From Porphyra umbilicalis (taxonomy: Eukaryota; Rhodophyta; Bangiophyceae; Bangiales; Bangiaceae): DNA of 64,000 nt. The notes under the pieces were generated by a model. That model saw only the letters and a list, made by a program, of their open reading frames with translations, had not been told where the DNA came from and did not search any database. Made by a program: the position numbers and the translations under genes. Numbering within the stretch: the stretch's first letter is position 1; each line of letters starts with the position of its first letter. The DNA is taken from positions 1 to 64,000 of the forward strand of contig KV918865.1 in the NCBI GenBank assembly GCA_002049455.2. Direction: 5' to 3'. This document shows, in pieces, positions 1-9,982 of the stretch.

Positions 1-1574
1 CCACTCGTGCACGATCTCATCCGATGACGCGGGCCAGGTTACACCGAGCATTGGGCATGTGGGACCGAAACGGACAGTTTGTGGCATCGACCACATTCCA
101 AAAGTACAGTTTTTGGCAAAAGTGATGCAATCCAGGACGACAGATTGGTTCGATGTACTGCTTCGGCCAATCACAACGCTTCCCCCCAGGCTGGGCGGTT
201 TGAAAACAACTGCCGAGAGTGTCGCTGGTGATGTATCTGACCTTTTGGCATCTCGCGACGATCCTGCCGCACGATGCGGATCGCACAAGTGACGACACCC
301 GTTGACCTGTTTGCCCGCCCAGCCGCGTACCGCTTCTTGGGTGCCCCGAACCGATCCGATTGCCAACGAAGAGACTGCACACGAGGAGATGGCACAGTGC
401 CGAGGGCCCGTCGCATCTTTTGGGTGCCCTGTTTATGTCGTGACCGTGCCATGTGTCGGCCCGATAGTCCCTTTAAATTCCCTTTTCTTCGACGTTGTCA
501 TCGGTTTCGACGATTGTAGCGGCGTATCTGGCGCTTGATAGGGACGTGGCGATCTCACCGCGACTGCTTCACACGCTTTCAGGCCATATTTTCGGTGGCT
601 TCGTTTCATTAAGCGCCGATGGAGGTCCTTTAGCGCTTCTTCGGTTTCACTCAAATTTGATGTAGCAGAATGGGGCTAGGCTCAACCCAGCAATAATGAC
701 CCCATTTGGACCGTCTCGTGGCTCGTTTCAACCCAACTACATCGCGCCTGGCCCCAAACAGGGCCCCCAGAATGGGCTTTCCATTCAGCGTGCCACACGT
801 TGCACCTCTAGATTCCCCAATTGGAGAATGGGATCGACGTTGCAGGGTTTGCTCTAAGGGGTCGGTCAACCCTCCCAGAGAGGCCATCGAGAAGGGTAAA
901 AAAAATAGGGTCGCTCGAAAAAAAAGGGGACGAGGCTCTATTGCTTCTCGACCACTAGAATTTTAGCACGTGACAGCTGGGCTTTTCGGGTCCTGATGTA
1001 ATGCTCAGACCCAGAAGAGCCGGCGTAACCAGGCGTGGCAAGCGCTGAGAAAACTGAGATGCGGCCAATGGAGCCCGTATACCCAGCGCAGCGGGCCCAA
1101 AACCGTCGTCAAGAGCACGTCTGCTTTTGCGTGCTTTGGGACGAACATAAAATCTGCAAACCGCCCTGGGGCTCTGTCAAGGCTGCTGTTTTTCAGAAAG
1201 GGCGCCAAAATCATATGTTCGCCGGGATAGATGCATCTCCACTCGTAAAAAGAGAGACACAGCATAAGACGTATACACTTCACCCTTCCAGAAAGAGAGA
1301 GAGACGGAGAAGCATCTATGGCCCTGCTAGCAGGCGCCATGTGTGGAATGAGGAACGATTCCTGTTCTCGAAAACACAGATATGCAAGGACCTCGCATAG
1401 GATGGCCTCTGAGGGCCTGTCAAGGTGAGTCGATCTGTTTTTTGCACAGAGATTCTGTTTCTTTAAACAGGAACACGGGCCTCCAAGAGGCTCAAAACAG
1501 GCAAAAACAGACGTGGTTTTGACGACGGTTCTGGGCCCGCTGCGCAGCGGACGGCGCCGTGCCGGTGGAACTTA
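1..1574. other. Gene-poor left edge
   Basis: No ORF here has recognisable protein character. The only structure I see is one arm of a dispersed inverted repeat at 561-742, listed separately. The rest is unassigned intergenic DNA. Confidence 0.5.
561..742 (+). repeat. Dispersed inverted repeat, copy 1 (partner 17126-17303)
   Basis: About 180 bp reappears in reverse complement at 17126-17303 with scattered substitutions. It runs from the segment around CTTTCAGGCCATATTTTC to CAACCCAACTACATC. Neither copy has terminal repeats or a target duplication that I can see, so the element class is unknown. Confidence 0.8.
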
Positions 1575-2238
1575 AAGGTCTATTTCATGCATTAAGGCGC
1601 ATGAGGAATGGGTTCTCTCTGCTGTTCTAGACTTTTTTTAACCATGAAAAGTGAACAGAACTGGTCTCCGTGGCATAGGTACTCAAGGAAAAAAGACTGG
1701 GCCCTCAAAGGATCTTGTAGCGCTGAGATATGCCTCGGTGTTTCTCTGCCCCTCCAGAATCGCGCCGTTTTCTTCGTCTCTGCCGATCCAGAACTGGCTT
1801 TGACCAATTTCTGATGCAAGATACGTATTGACCCGATCTGGCATCCCATGGAAATACACTTTCTCTCGGCCGGCTACGAGCATCACCTGCCCCCCACCAC
1901 CACCGCCCATGTTGACCAACGGCCACACATGTCGCCCAGACTTCCCCGCAGCACCGATGACACGCATTTTGTTGCCTAGCCACGTCGAGTTACCGCCTGC
2001 AGCGTGATCAGCGGGCCATTTATTCCACAAAAAGGCGTTCAAGACAACGGTGGATGCAAGGAAAAACGTCTGTCTCTCAAGCCCATTGTCGTAGCCGCCT
2101 GAAAGTGCGTCATAAAAAAGCTGATGAAGTAGGCTGCAGGATGCGTCCATGCGGAGCGTCAACGCTCGTTCCATTGCCGAGTTCTGTGCGCGCCAATATG
2201 AGTCGCGCTCATGCGCCTTAATGCGTGGAATCGACCTT
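1575..2238. mobile_element. 664-bp TA-flanked TIR element
   Basis: The ends are 31-bp terminal inverted repeats at 1575-1605 and 2208-2238, starting AAGGTC and ending GCATTAAGGCGCATGAG. They differ at three positions. A TA lies immediately outside each end (1573-1574 and 2239-2240), as expected from insertion at TA in the Tc1/mariner/IS630 or PIF-like style. The element holds a 163-aa ORF on the minus strand. A degraded relative of the terminus lies at about 5371-5396. Superfamily is unassigned. Confidence 0.75.
1683..2174 (-). CDS. Hypothetical protein inside the small TIR element
   Basis: A 163-codon ORF with a true ATG (2172-2174) and a TGA stop, lying wholly between the TIRs of the 1575-2238 element. 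Its composition looks like a folded protein rather than low complexity: it is mixed and has several Trp. A run of about six Gly sits near residue 90, followed by a stretch reading VMLVAGREKVYFHGMPDRV. I recognise no transposase catalytic motif and no known domain. It is too short for a Tc1/mariner transposase. It could be a fragment of a longer ancestral protein, a captured host exon, or a chance ORF. Function unknown. Confidence 0.4.
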   Translation of the reverse strand: MERALTLRMDASCSLLHQLFYDALSGGYDNGLERQTFFLASTVVLNAFLWNKWPADHAAGGNSTWLGNKMRVIGAAGKSGRHVWPLVNMGGGGGGQVMLVAGREKVYFHGMPDRVNTYLASEIGQSQFWIGRDEENGAILEGQRNTEAYLSATRSFEGPVFFP

Positions 2239-2628
2239 TAGGTATTCCTACGCCGCTTCGTAAGCTGTGAGCAAGTCCAGAGTATTTCCGCGAACGCGTT
2301 TTCAGTTATCGATATCTACATGGAACTGGCCATGTACAGTGCAGCGCTGCTGGTTGGCTGGCACTTGCATAGAGACTGATTCTCTCAGCCAGAGCCAGGT
2401 GGAGCCCACCTGGGGCACCACTCTGCGGTGTCAGCAGCGCTGTTTGGTTCAGCGCCTGAATCAGCGTGATCCTCGTTCGTTTCGCTGCGGGTGAGGCCGA
2501 CGCCAGCCGGCCGCAGGTAGAGTGCTGTCTTGGCCTCACCCACACTGTCCAATCCGTTCCCGTTGCGGCAGACTACCACGCTCTCTGTAGTGTTTGACAA
2601 CCGCCGTCCTCTCCCTCTGCTTCTCACC
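2239..2628. other. Upstream region of the PDI gene
   Basis: Non-coding stretch between the TIR element and the PDI start. It should contain the promoter and 5' UTR. I see no TATA box. The bases just before the start are pyrimidine-rich (CTCTCCCTCTGCTTCTCACC). Confidence 0.4.
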
Positions 2629-4278
2629 ATGATCAAGCCATGGGGTTTTGGTCGAGTTTCTCGGCTGGTGGTCGCGTCGGCCACGGCCGCGCTCGTGTCG
2701 GTAGCCTGGGCAGCCGATGATGCGGTAGTGAGCCTGACCACCAAGACGTTTGACGATGTTGTGGCCAAGGAGTCCCTGGTGCTGGTCAAGTTCACTGCCC
2801 CGTGGTGCGGCCATTGCCAGGCCCTGACGGAGCCGTTCGCGGCGGCGGCGTCGGACCTGAAGGACACGGCGGTGCTGGCCGACGTCGATGCGACGGCGGA
2901 GGAGAAGCTGGCGGAGAAGTATGAAATTCAAGGCTTCCCTACCATCAAGATGTTTGTTAATGGCTCCTTCCTCACCGACTACAAGGGCGATCGGTCGACC
3001 GCCGCGATCGTCAGCTTCGTCAAGCGCGCGACGCTGCCGCCGTTTGAGGAGCTTGCCGATGCTGCTGCCGTCAAGATATTTGCCGAAGCTGCCGCCGCGG
3101 CCGACGAGACGACCGCCGTCTATGTCGTGGCGCCGACGGAGGAGGTCACCACCGCCTTTCGCGCCGCGGTCTTTGCCCTGCGCGACACTTTCCCAGACAC
3201 GATGAAGTTTGCGTCGCTCGCCTCGGCGGCAGCTGCGGCGGAGCTGGTCGGCGCCTCGGGCAAGACGATCAAGGATGGGGACATCGTCGTCGTGTCGGCC
3301 GACAAGTCGGTTGAGATCAAGCCCGCCGGCGACGAGGGCATCGACGCGTGGGTCAAGGCCCTGGCCGTCCCTGTATTTGCCGAGTTCTCCCAAGCGAATT
3401 CGGAGCTGTACACAGAGGGCGAGAAGGCTGTGGCCGTGATCTTCACCGAACGCAACAGGGAGGGTACGGGCGTCGCTGAGATGGAGAAGGTGGCTATCGC
3501 CAACAAGGGCAATTCTAAGCTCAACTTTGCGTACGTTGACCACTCGGAGCTGTCTCAGTTCTCGGACTACCTTGGTCTCAAAAAGGTCGTGCCACAAATT
3601 GCCATCTACTCATTTGCCTCGGACGTCAAGTTCCTGATGCCCGAGGAAACCCGCGGCGACAAGTTCACCGAGGCTGCCCTGTCCTCGTGGATCCAAGACT
3701 ACCTCGACGGCAAGTTGGTGCCGCTCAAGAAGTCGCAGCCGATCCCCGAGTCTAGCGACGGCCCGATCAAGGAGGTCGTTGGCGACACCTGGAAGAACGT
3801 TGTCGAAGACACGGAGAAAGACGTGCTCGTCATGACGCATGCCGAATGGTGTGGTCATTGCAAGGCGGCCATGCCCAAGCTGGAGGCCGCCGCCAAGGCT
3901 CTGTCGGGCGTCTCGACGGTCATCATTGCCCGAATGGACGGTACGGAGAATGATGCGCCTGAAGCGTACAAGGCCAAGGGCTTCCCGACCATCCACTTCT
4001 TCCCCGCCGGCAAGGAGCAGACCGGCGTTGAGTATGACGGCGGCCGGACGGCCCGTGAGTTCGTGGCGTACATTAAGGAGAAGGCGACGCACAAGTTCGA
4101 GTTTGACGTCGACACGGTGCCCGAGGACGAGGAGGAGCAGGAGGAGGAGGAGCCAGAGGATTTGGAAGGCGAAGAGGGCGACCTCGAGGCCGAGGATCTC
4201 CAGCTCGACATGGAGGGCGCTGCCTCCGTCCCCTCTGCCGACGCGGAGGCGGCACACGATGAGAAGTCGGAGCTTTGA
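2629..4278 (+). CDS. Protein disulfide isomerase (ER)
   Basis: A 549-aa intronless ORF. It forms, breaks and rearranges disulfides in secretory proteins in the ER lumen. The start at 2629 is the first ATG in frame, in good context (CACCATGA), and opens a signal peptide of about 28 residues ending ...SVAWA. Two thioredoxin domains each carry the redox motif CGHC, at residues 60-63 (APWCGHCQ) and 408-411 (AEWCGHCK). Between them lie about 250 residues fitting the inactive b and b' domains, giving the a-b-b'-a' order of classical PDI. After about residue 497 comes a strongly acidic tail typical of PDI. The C-terminus is KSEL, a variant of the KDEL/HDEL retrieval signal; that it works is an inference. 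Length matches the family, and this is the only intact housekeeping gene in the window. Confidence 0.96.
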   Translation: MIKPWGFGRVSRLVVASATAALVSVAWAADDAVVSLTTKTFDDVVAKESLVLVKFTAPWCGHCQALTEPFAAAASDLKDTAVLADVDATAEEKLAEKYEIQGFPTIKMFVNGSFLTDYKGDRSTAAIVSFVKRATLPPFEELADAAAVKIFAEAAAAADETTAVYVVAPTEEVTTAFRAAVFALRDTFPDTMKFASLASAAAAAELVGASGKTIKDGDIVVVSADKSVEIKPAGDEGIDAWVKALAVPVFAEFSQANSELYTEGEKAVAVIFTERNREGTGVAEMEKVAIANKGNSKLNFAYVDHSELSQFSDYLGLKKVVPQIAIYSFASDVKFLMPEETRGDKFTEAALSSWIQDYLDGKLVPLKKSQPIPESSDGPIKEVVGDTWKNVVEDTEKDVLVMTHAEWCGHCKAAMPKLEAAAKALSGVSTVIIARMDGTENDAPEAYKAKGFPTIHFFPAGKEQTGVEYDGGRTAREFVAYIKEKATHKFEFDVDTVPEDEEEQEEEEPEDLEGEEGDLEAEDLQLDMEGAASVPSADAEAAHDEKSEL

Positions 4279-4616
4279 GGAATCTTTTGAACGCTGTAGG
4301 GTGCATGCTTTCTTTGTGTTGACGTCCGCAATGAGAGTTTTGGTGTGACCGTAGCTTGTGAACCAAAATGAAGTGCCGGTTATACTCTCCTCGCACACCT
4401 GGCCACAGGAGCCACGGCATGTGCAGTACAGTACGTACCCAATATTATTTGCCCACCCTGGAAAGGCGATTGCGGTCGTCAATGGGATTGGATAATCGGC
4501 CTCTCTGGCCCTGATCTGCCACATTCTGGGGACTTCAGCGTGGAGCGTTTACTCAGTGACCTACGAAGAAACGCCCCCAGCTTGTCACCAGTGGATAGAA
4601 ACGCACCAGAACCATC

Positions 4617-5147
4617 ATGACGGGGCGTCGAAGGACCCCCATCACCCCTCTGCAGGTAGGTGCGATCAAGGAGATGATCGCCAACACACAGTTCAACGGC
4701 GACATGGCAACGTCCATCAGCTACAATCGAAGAACGGATGCTTACGTCGCTACCACCACTCGGGGGTATGGCGGGCTGGCTGACAATGTAAACAGGGGCA
4801 GGACAAAGGTGGTGAGTGAATGCGAGCTGCCCGGGCTCCGTCTGCTGGAGCAGGACGCCCCCTTCGCCATTCTGGCAGAAAAAGATGAATCGCACGATGC
4901 CGAGAGCACCAACACTGCTGGAGGGCCCTCCCCCCCCCACTTGTCTTTGCAAACGATGCAGAAGGCCGACAAGGGCCTTGGATTGTCATCTCGTTCTCCT
5001 GCCAAGAAAGTTTCTCCTCGTCTGCCAACAAGGACACACGCCTCGTGGACGAGGAACAGCGGGTCGGGGACCGACCACTGGGTGTTCGTCTTCCTCTCCG
5101 ACAAAGGCTCCTTCGTAGTGCGGCAGCAGCGAGCGCGGTTTGTGTGA
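4617..5147 (+). CDS. Hypothetical ORF downstream of PDI
   Basis: A 176-codon ORF with a true ATG, on the same strand as PDI and about 340 bp after its stop. The first 70 residues (around TPLQVGAIKEMIANTQFNGD) have normal protein composition. The rest is Ser/Pro/Thr-rich and less convincing. A donor-like GGTGAGTG near 4810 would allow splicing out of this frame. I recognise no domain. It may be a first exon of an unknown gene, a relic, or chance. Confidence 0.25.
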   Translation: MTGRRRTPITPLQVGAIKEMIANTQFNGDMATSISYNRRTDAYVATTTRGYGGLADNVNRGRTKVVSECELPGLRLLEQDAPFAILAEKDESHDAESTNTAGGPSPPHLSLQTMQKADKGLGLSSRSPAKKVSPRLPTRTHASWTRNSGSGTDHWVFVFLSDKGSFVVRQQRARFV

Positions 5148-5721
5148 GGCCGGTCTCGGCAACCGTGCGCATTGGCCACAGATAGGGGTGGACAAGTAAT
5201 ATTGCGTACGTACTGTACACTGCATATTGCGTCGGGTGGAGGCGCCTATCGCGAACGTACGCGATTGATGGCGGCGCGTCAGACACGTGACGATTCGCGC
5301 CGCCCGCCATCGGATCGCGGCGCTGTCGAGGGTGTCCTGTACAGTGCGGCCCCTCACTTGACCTGGGCACGCCTCAAGGTGGATCTCACGCATTAAAACC
5401 TCTGGCGGCGACGCATGTTCAGGCCCACCAGAGACGGACACCAACGCACCCAACGCCGAATGCCCCGCTATAGAAAGAACCACCAACTCGCAAGCTTTCA
5501 GTCTATGCGCGCCGTTCCGATGTGTGGACTGCATTTTGGAGCTTTGTCGTGCGTGCTGAAAAAGTAGGGTGCCGGTGTTGTGCTCCTTTTTGTGCCCTCG
5601 TTGACGCCATGCTTCCATGGTGGGCATGTGAGGCGTGCTCGACCAGGGAAAGTTGTAAGCATGTACAGTACGGCCCCGAAGTTGGGCGCCTTCGAATATG
5701 GTCTTCGCGACACAGGACCGG
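5148..5721. other. Intergenic, with two transposon-end relics
   Basis: Only relics are visible: a pogo-type end at 5342-5363, then at about 5371-5396 a degraded copy of the terminus of the 1575-2238 element. Nothing else is supported. Confidence 0.45.
5342..5363 (+). repeat. Solo pogo/Tigger terminal repeat
   Basis: Matches the 22-bp terminus of the pogo element at 9981-12699 at 20 of 22 positions (GG in place of AA after CAGTGC) and is preceded by TA. No partner end is visible, so this is probably a relic of a second family member. Confidence 0.6.
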
Positions 5722-6160
5722 TATGGTGCGTGTCCCAAAAACGAGACATGGCGGTTTTTTCTTTTTTTCTCGGCCCACTGGCCTTCTGCAACGGTCCGAT
5801 AATGTAATGTGACCCACTCGGTCCCAATGTGCTTCCAGAACAGCCCCTGACAGTGTTAGCAGAGGCGGCACATCCTGACGTGTCATGGGGGAAAGTGTCA
5901 TTCATTGCAACTTCGACAGGTGACGATCACGCGGCCCAATCAAATGCACAAATACTAGAGCAGGCATGTGCTGACAACTTGTGCACGAAGAAAAGGGCAC
6001 CACCTTACCAATAAAAACGTGAAAAAGACCCCCATGTAGCCCCCTGTGAGGAAAACACGATTTGGGACACCCCTCATCGAAGCTCCAGTTAGCACATGAG
6101 CTTTGGCGTTGCAAACCATTCCAGGCACGTGCGTGCAACACCCAGGCCTTCAGGGCGGTA

Positions 6161-6543
6161 CAGTCATTGCGCACTTATATGTCTCCCGCTTATAAGATGC
6201 CCATCTTATAACTGAGCGCCACTCGATCGCTCCAGTGCGGGGCCCCAAACGCATGAGAGCACTTGAAAGCGATCTCGCAGGCTCGATTTGCGATCGAGTA
6301 TTTCGATATTCTAATTAGACCCAAGGAATCATGGCGCCCCCCAACCACGCCCTCTTCAGAAGCGCTTTTTGAGGAGTACCTTGTCCTTAGATTCCTGATC
6401 TGACCACTTGCCGCCGAACTCCACGATCGAGCGTGCTGTTGGCCTCTGATCTTGTTGGATTCAGACTGGATTGTCCAATAAGCTGTAAATTCTTACGTGG
6501 GCTACAAAGTGCGCCACCCTGCTTTACAAGCGGACAATGACTG
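6161..6543. mobile_element. 383-bp MITE nested in element A
   Basis: Ends begin CAGTCATTG on both strands (6161 and, reversed, 6543) with looser inverted similarity inward. TA lies just outside each end (6159-6160, 6544-6545). The related copy near 58.8 kb lacks these bases: it reads from CCTTCAGGGCGGT straight to the GCGCGC-type sequence. The empty site supports a true insertion. Confidence 0.75.
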
Positions 6544-6545
6544 TA

Positions 6546-7096
6546 GCGCGCTCGGCGACGCATCGACAACGGGCACGCCGGCTGGCTCCATGGCCGCGAG
6601 CACGCCCGGGGGCACGTACAGCCACGTTGCCGTGGCGGGGGGGGCGTGGGGCGGGGAAAGGGGGGCCGCCGCCGCTACCGCAGCGGCGGCGGCCCGCCGG
6701 CGTGGCGCAACGCCCACGGGCAGGACCGTCACCCCGCCGCGCAGCGCATCTGCGCACGGTGGGCGGGGCAGCCGACACGGTGCACAGGTGGGCGGGTGGA
6801 ATCGACCGCCGCGCGAAGGGGCGCTTCTGACCGCGACGGTAGATGGCGTCAGCAACCGCCGACGCGCCGCCGCAACAGAAGCCGGCGCGCAGGCACGATC
6901 ATCCGCGGGTTATCGTGAGCGCTTCGAACCCCGGAAGACGCTGCGCGTGGTCGCCGCGTGCAACTCGGGGCGGTGGGGGGGGGCAGGGGGGCACGCGCCG
7001 TCCAGGAACTGCGACCCCTGCGGCGGGGCAGTCCTTCTCAGCAACGTAACTCCATTCGCTTTTAGCGTCATCTCGACCCTTCCAACGCTGACACGC
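6546..7096 (+). repeat. GC-rich repeat unit shared with 58.1-58.9 kb
   Basis: This segment, with 6118-6160 and 8044-8160, corresponds in reverse complement to about 58130-58870. The homology is clearest around GGCACGTACAGCCACGTTGC and in the run to TGACACGCCCTCAGATC. The ends of the full unit resemble an inverted repeat around CCCTGGCCTT. Several frames are open because of composition, but none is conserved between the copies strongly enough to call a gene. Confidence 0.65.
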
Positions 7097-7105
7097 CCTC
7101 AGATC

Positions 7106-8034
7106 ATGGATTGCAACAATATAATGTATGCATTATATTATTTAGATTAATTCATGAATTAATTAATAGATTAATTCATCGGCCCTTCGAGCCCCTTGAA
7201 TTAATTAAACTTATGGCAGGTACAGCCATTTACACCAGGACTCACCAGGACTGCGTCGTTGCGCCGTATTCCTCGGCGCTTGCAACCGTCCGGGGGCGGT
7301 AGCACCCATGACTTGGGTGGCACCCTGCCGGCAGCCACGAGGAGCTTAGCGGCGGCTGGCGGCCGGGATGGCTCCGTCCCGTCGACCTCAGCGTCGTGCT
7401 CGGCGCCGACCCCCGCGGGAGTGGCGGGGCCGGCCGCTGCCACGGCCGCAGCGGCTGGCGGCCGGGGCGTCTGCTCTCCTTTCGGCCTGCCCTGGTGTGG
7501 CTGCGGCCTGCCGTGTCCCGCCGACCACGGTGGGTGCCGGGGGGCTCCGCCCCCACCCCTGCCGCGCTATAGGCGGTGCTGGTGCTGCTCTTTCCGGTTG
7601 TGGGGCATCCGGCGGACGTGTTGGCAGCCGGACAAGGTGGAGGCGGTCAAGACGGCGGACGTGCTCAAGACGGCGGACGTGGTCAAGGCGGTGGACATGC
7701 ACATTTCGTGGCAGTGGGACGCTCAGATGAGTTGGGGGGGAGCATGGTGCACAAGCCCGTGGTGGGAACACGTACTGGGAAAGGGGGGGGGCGGTGGGGG
7801 TGCGACGCGCTGGTGCCGTGTGTGTGTGAGGGCGGGAATCTGCTCAAGTGTCCTCTGTACAAATGCCGACGCCGTCGTGGTGGTCAGCGAGGGAGGTACG
7901 TGTTCTCGATTGGTCCATCTTCGTCAAAAAATGTAATAAAATGCATTAAAAATGATAAAATCAGAAAATGAAGTTAATTAATCTATTAAGTAATTAAAGT
8001 CGGAGTAAAAAATGTATCATTTTTTCCATACATG
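7106..8034. mobile_element. 929-bp insertion with 9-bp target duplication (Mutator-like?)
   Basis: CCTCAGATC occurs once before (7097-7105) and once after (8035-8043) this segment. The related copy near 58.2 kb has the same site uninterrupted, so the boundaries are well supported. A 9-bp duplication is typical of Mutator-like elements. The edges are AT-rich with a subterminal inverted motif (TTAATAGATTAATT). The core (about 7260-7900) is very GC-rich with no convincing ORF. No transposase seen. Confidence 0.65.
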
Positions 8035-8459
8035 CCTCAGATCCCTGAGGACACGAATGCAAACTGCCACCTCTGAAACGGAGAGCAAGTCTCGTGATCT
8101 AAGTCTATGTGTGCATCACTACACTCTGAGAGCACCCTGTCCTAAAGGCCAGGGAACTAACCCCAAGAACCTGAAAAAGACTGGCTCCAAGATCGGGGCT
8201 ATCTGAGAGGTCCACAGAACAGGGCCCACAGGCGGGTATTAAGGAGTTGTCAGCCAAGCACGCGTCGGGAGAGGCTCGTTCCATGGAGGCCAGTCGAGAA
8301 TTTTCCCGTACCCCACGCCGCCTGCCCTCGTGCAGTGATGTGTCAGTCCTTCAGAAAACGCGCATGTCTCATTTTTCGGACACGCACCATAGCTTTATGC
8401 TGTGCAATCCAATCACGTATTTTTGGCCCAACTATGTCGTGAGACCGGTCAAAGGAGGG

Positions 8460-9020
8460 TGTAAACGCACGTCCCCATTCCGGAGAGCGGAACGGCAATG
8501 TGTCCAATGGCGTGCCGTCCCCAGAATACGGCCAGATCAACTGGTTTTTGGCCTCGCCAAAGACTTGCAGTCGGGAAGGATTTCCCTCCGACACCTGTGT
8601 GTCATTCCAGATACTAGCCAAAGCGTTTTGAGCCTAATAGAGCAGCTCGCTTGTCCGTGGTTTAGCCGCTCGCTCGTCTCCTTCCCCAGCTTCCTTCGCC
8701 CCCCCTCCTTCCCCCCCCCCTCCCCGCATTTTTCTTGGGTCATCGTGCCTATTCTACATACTGTATTCTGCTTTATCGACGTATCCCTCGGTCCCCCACA
8801 CTCCCGCTCAGCGGCGACCGTGCCAGACATCACTAATGTTGCCCCCCGCCGCAGCTCTCCGTCCCCACCCCTCCCCCACCTCTACCCGCACAACTCCCAC
8901 CACTACAACCAGCACAGCCGTAGCCATACGTGATCAGAGTCACAAAGGGAGCCGGGCAGCAAGAATGGGGGACGATCGGCAACGGGGGGGGACGAGGAGG
9001 GGGTTGCAGGAGGAGAAAGA
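8460..9020 (+). repeat. Left arm of a long palindrome
   Basis: About 560 bp that reappears in reverse complement at 9423-9982, with only a few differences by eye (bases near the outer end and C-run lengths). The unique spacer between the arms is 9021-9422. It begins 70 bp after element A. Confidence 0.92.
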
Positions 9021-9422
9021 TGGAGAACACTGCTGCTCAGCGTGGGTGGGGGATTCTCCCGGCATGACGAGCACTCACGGCGAGGTGACTGGGGGGCGCG
9101 CGGTCGCCACTTGTGAGCAGAGCATGCGACAAGGGTTGTGAGGGGTCTCTTGCAAGTCGGGACGCAGTGGGGGGCCCCTCTTTCAGCGGCAGTAGTGCAG
9201 TGTTCGTCCGAAGGCGGCCCGCGCGAGGGGCAACCACTTTGGGCGGGCAAACCCCCTGAGGCGTATCTTATCGGCAGGGACGACATGAGTCGGGCGCTTG
9301 GCCAATCAATACTCAGATTGAGGCCCTCACGAGCACAGTTGAATCTGATGTCCCGCGCGAAGTGCTTGTGGCCCGGCTTTGTGGCTCGGCCTCTGCCGGC
9401 CATCACCCTCCTTCGCTCTCTG

Positions 9423-9982
9423 TCTTTCTCCTCCTGCAACCCCCTCCTCGTCCCCCCCCGTTGCCGATCGTCCCCCATTCTTGCTGCCCGGCTCCCTTTG
9501 TGACTCTGATCACGTATGGCTACGGCTGTGCTGGTTGTAGTGGTGGGAGTTGTGCGGGTAGAGGTGGGGGAGGGGTGGGGACGGAGAGCTGCGGCGGGGG
9601 GCAACATTAGTGATGTCTGGCACGGTCGCCGCTGAGCGGGAGTGTGGGGGACCGAGGGATACGTCGATAAAGCAGAATACAGTATGTAGAATAGGCACGA
9701 TGACCCAAGAAAAATGCGGGGAGGGGGGGGGAAGGAGGGGGGGCGAAGGAAGCTGGGGAAGGAGACGAGCGAGCGGCTAAACCACGGACAAGCGAGCTGC
9801 TCTATTAGGCTCAAAACGCTTTGGCTAGTATCTGGAATGACACACAGGTGTCGGAGGGAAATCCTTCCCGACTGCAAGTCTTTGGCGAGGCCAAAAACCA
9901 GTTGATCTGGCCGTATTCTGGGGACGGCACGCCATTGGACACATTGCCGTTCCGTTCTCCGGAATGGGGACGTTCTTTTACA
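9423..9982 (-). repeat. Right arm of the palindrome
   Basis: Inverted copy of 8460-9020. Its outer edge coincides with the TA target (9979-9980) of the pogo element starting at 9981, so that element inserted at or very near the palindrome edge. Confidence 0.92.

Larger units (their letters stand above)
5724..8389. mobile_element. Element A, TIR transposon with TA target duplication (composite)
   Basis: Termini TGGTGCGTGTCC at 5724 and its reverse complement ending at 8389 form TIRs of about 26 bp, each flanked by TA (5722-5723, 8390-8391). The left about 400 bp and right about 240 bp correspond, inverted, to the two ends of element B (16232-16859). The interior holds a unit shared with about 58130-58870, a 383-bp TA-flanked insertion (6161-6543) and a 929-bp insertion with a 9-bp duplication (7106-8034). 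No transposase is recognisable, so it is non-autonomous as it stands. Confidence 0.75.

Noticed and set aside
2536..3597. 353-codon ORF antisense to PDI
   Set aside because: Shadow of the strongly biased PDI codon usage; the sense strand carries clear domains.
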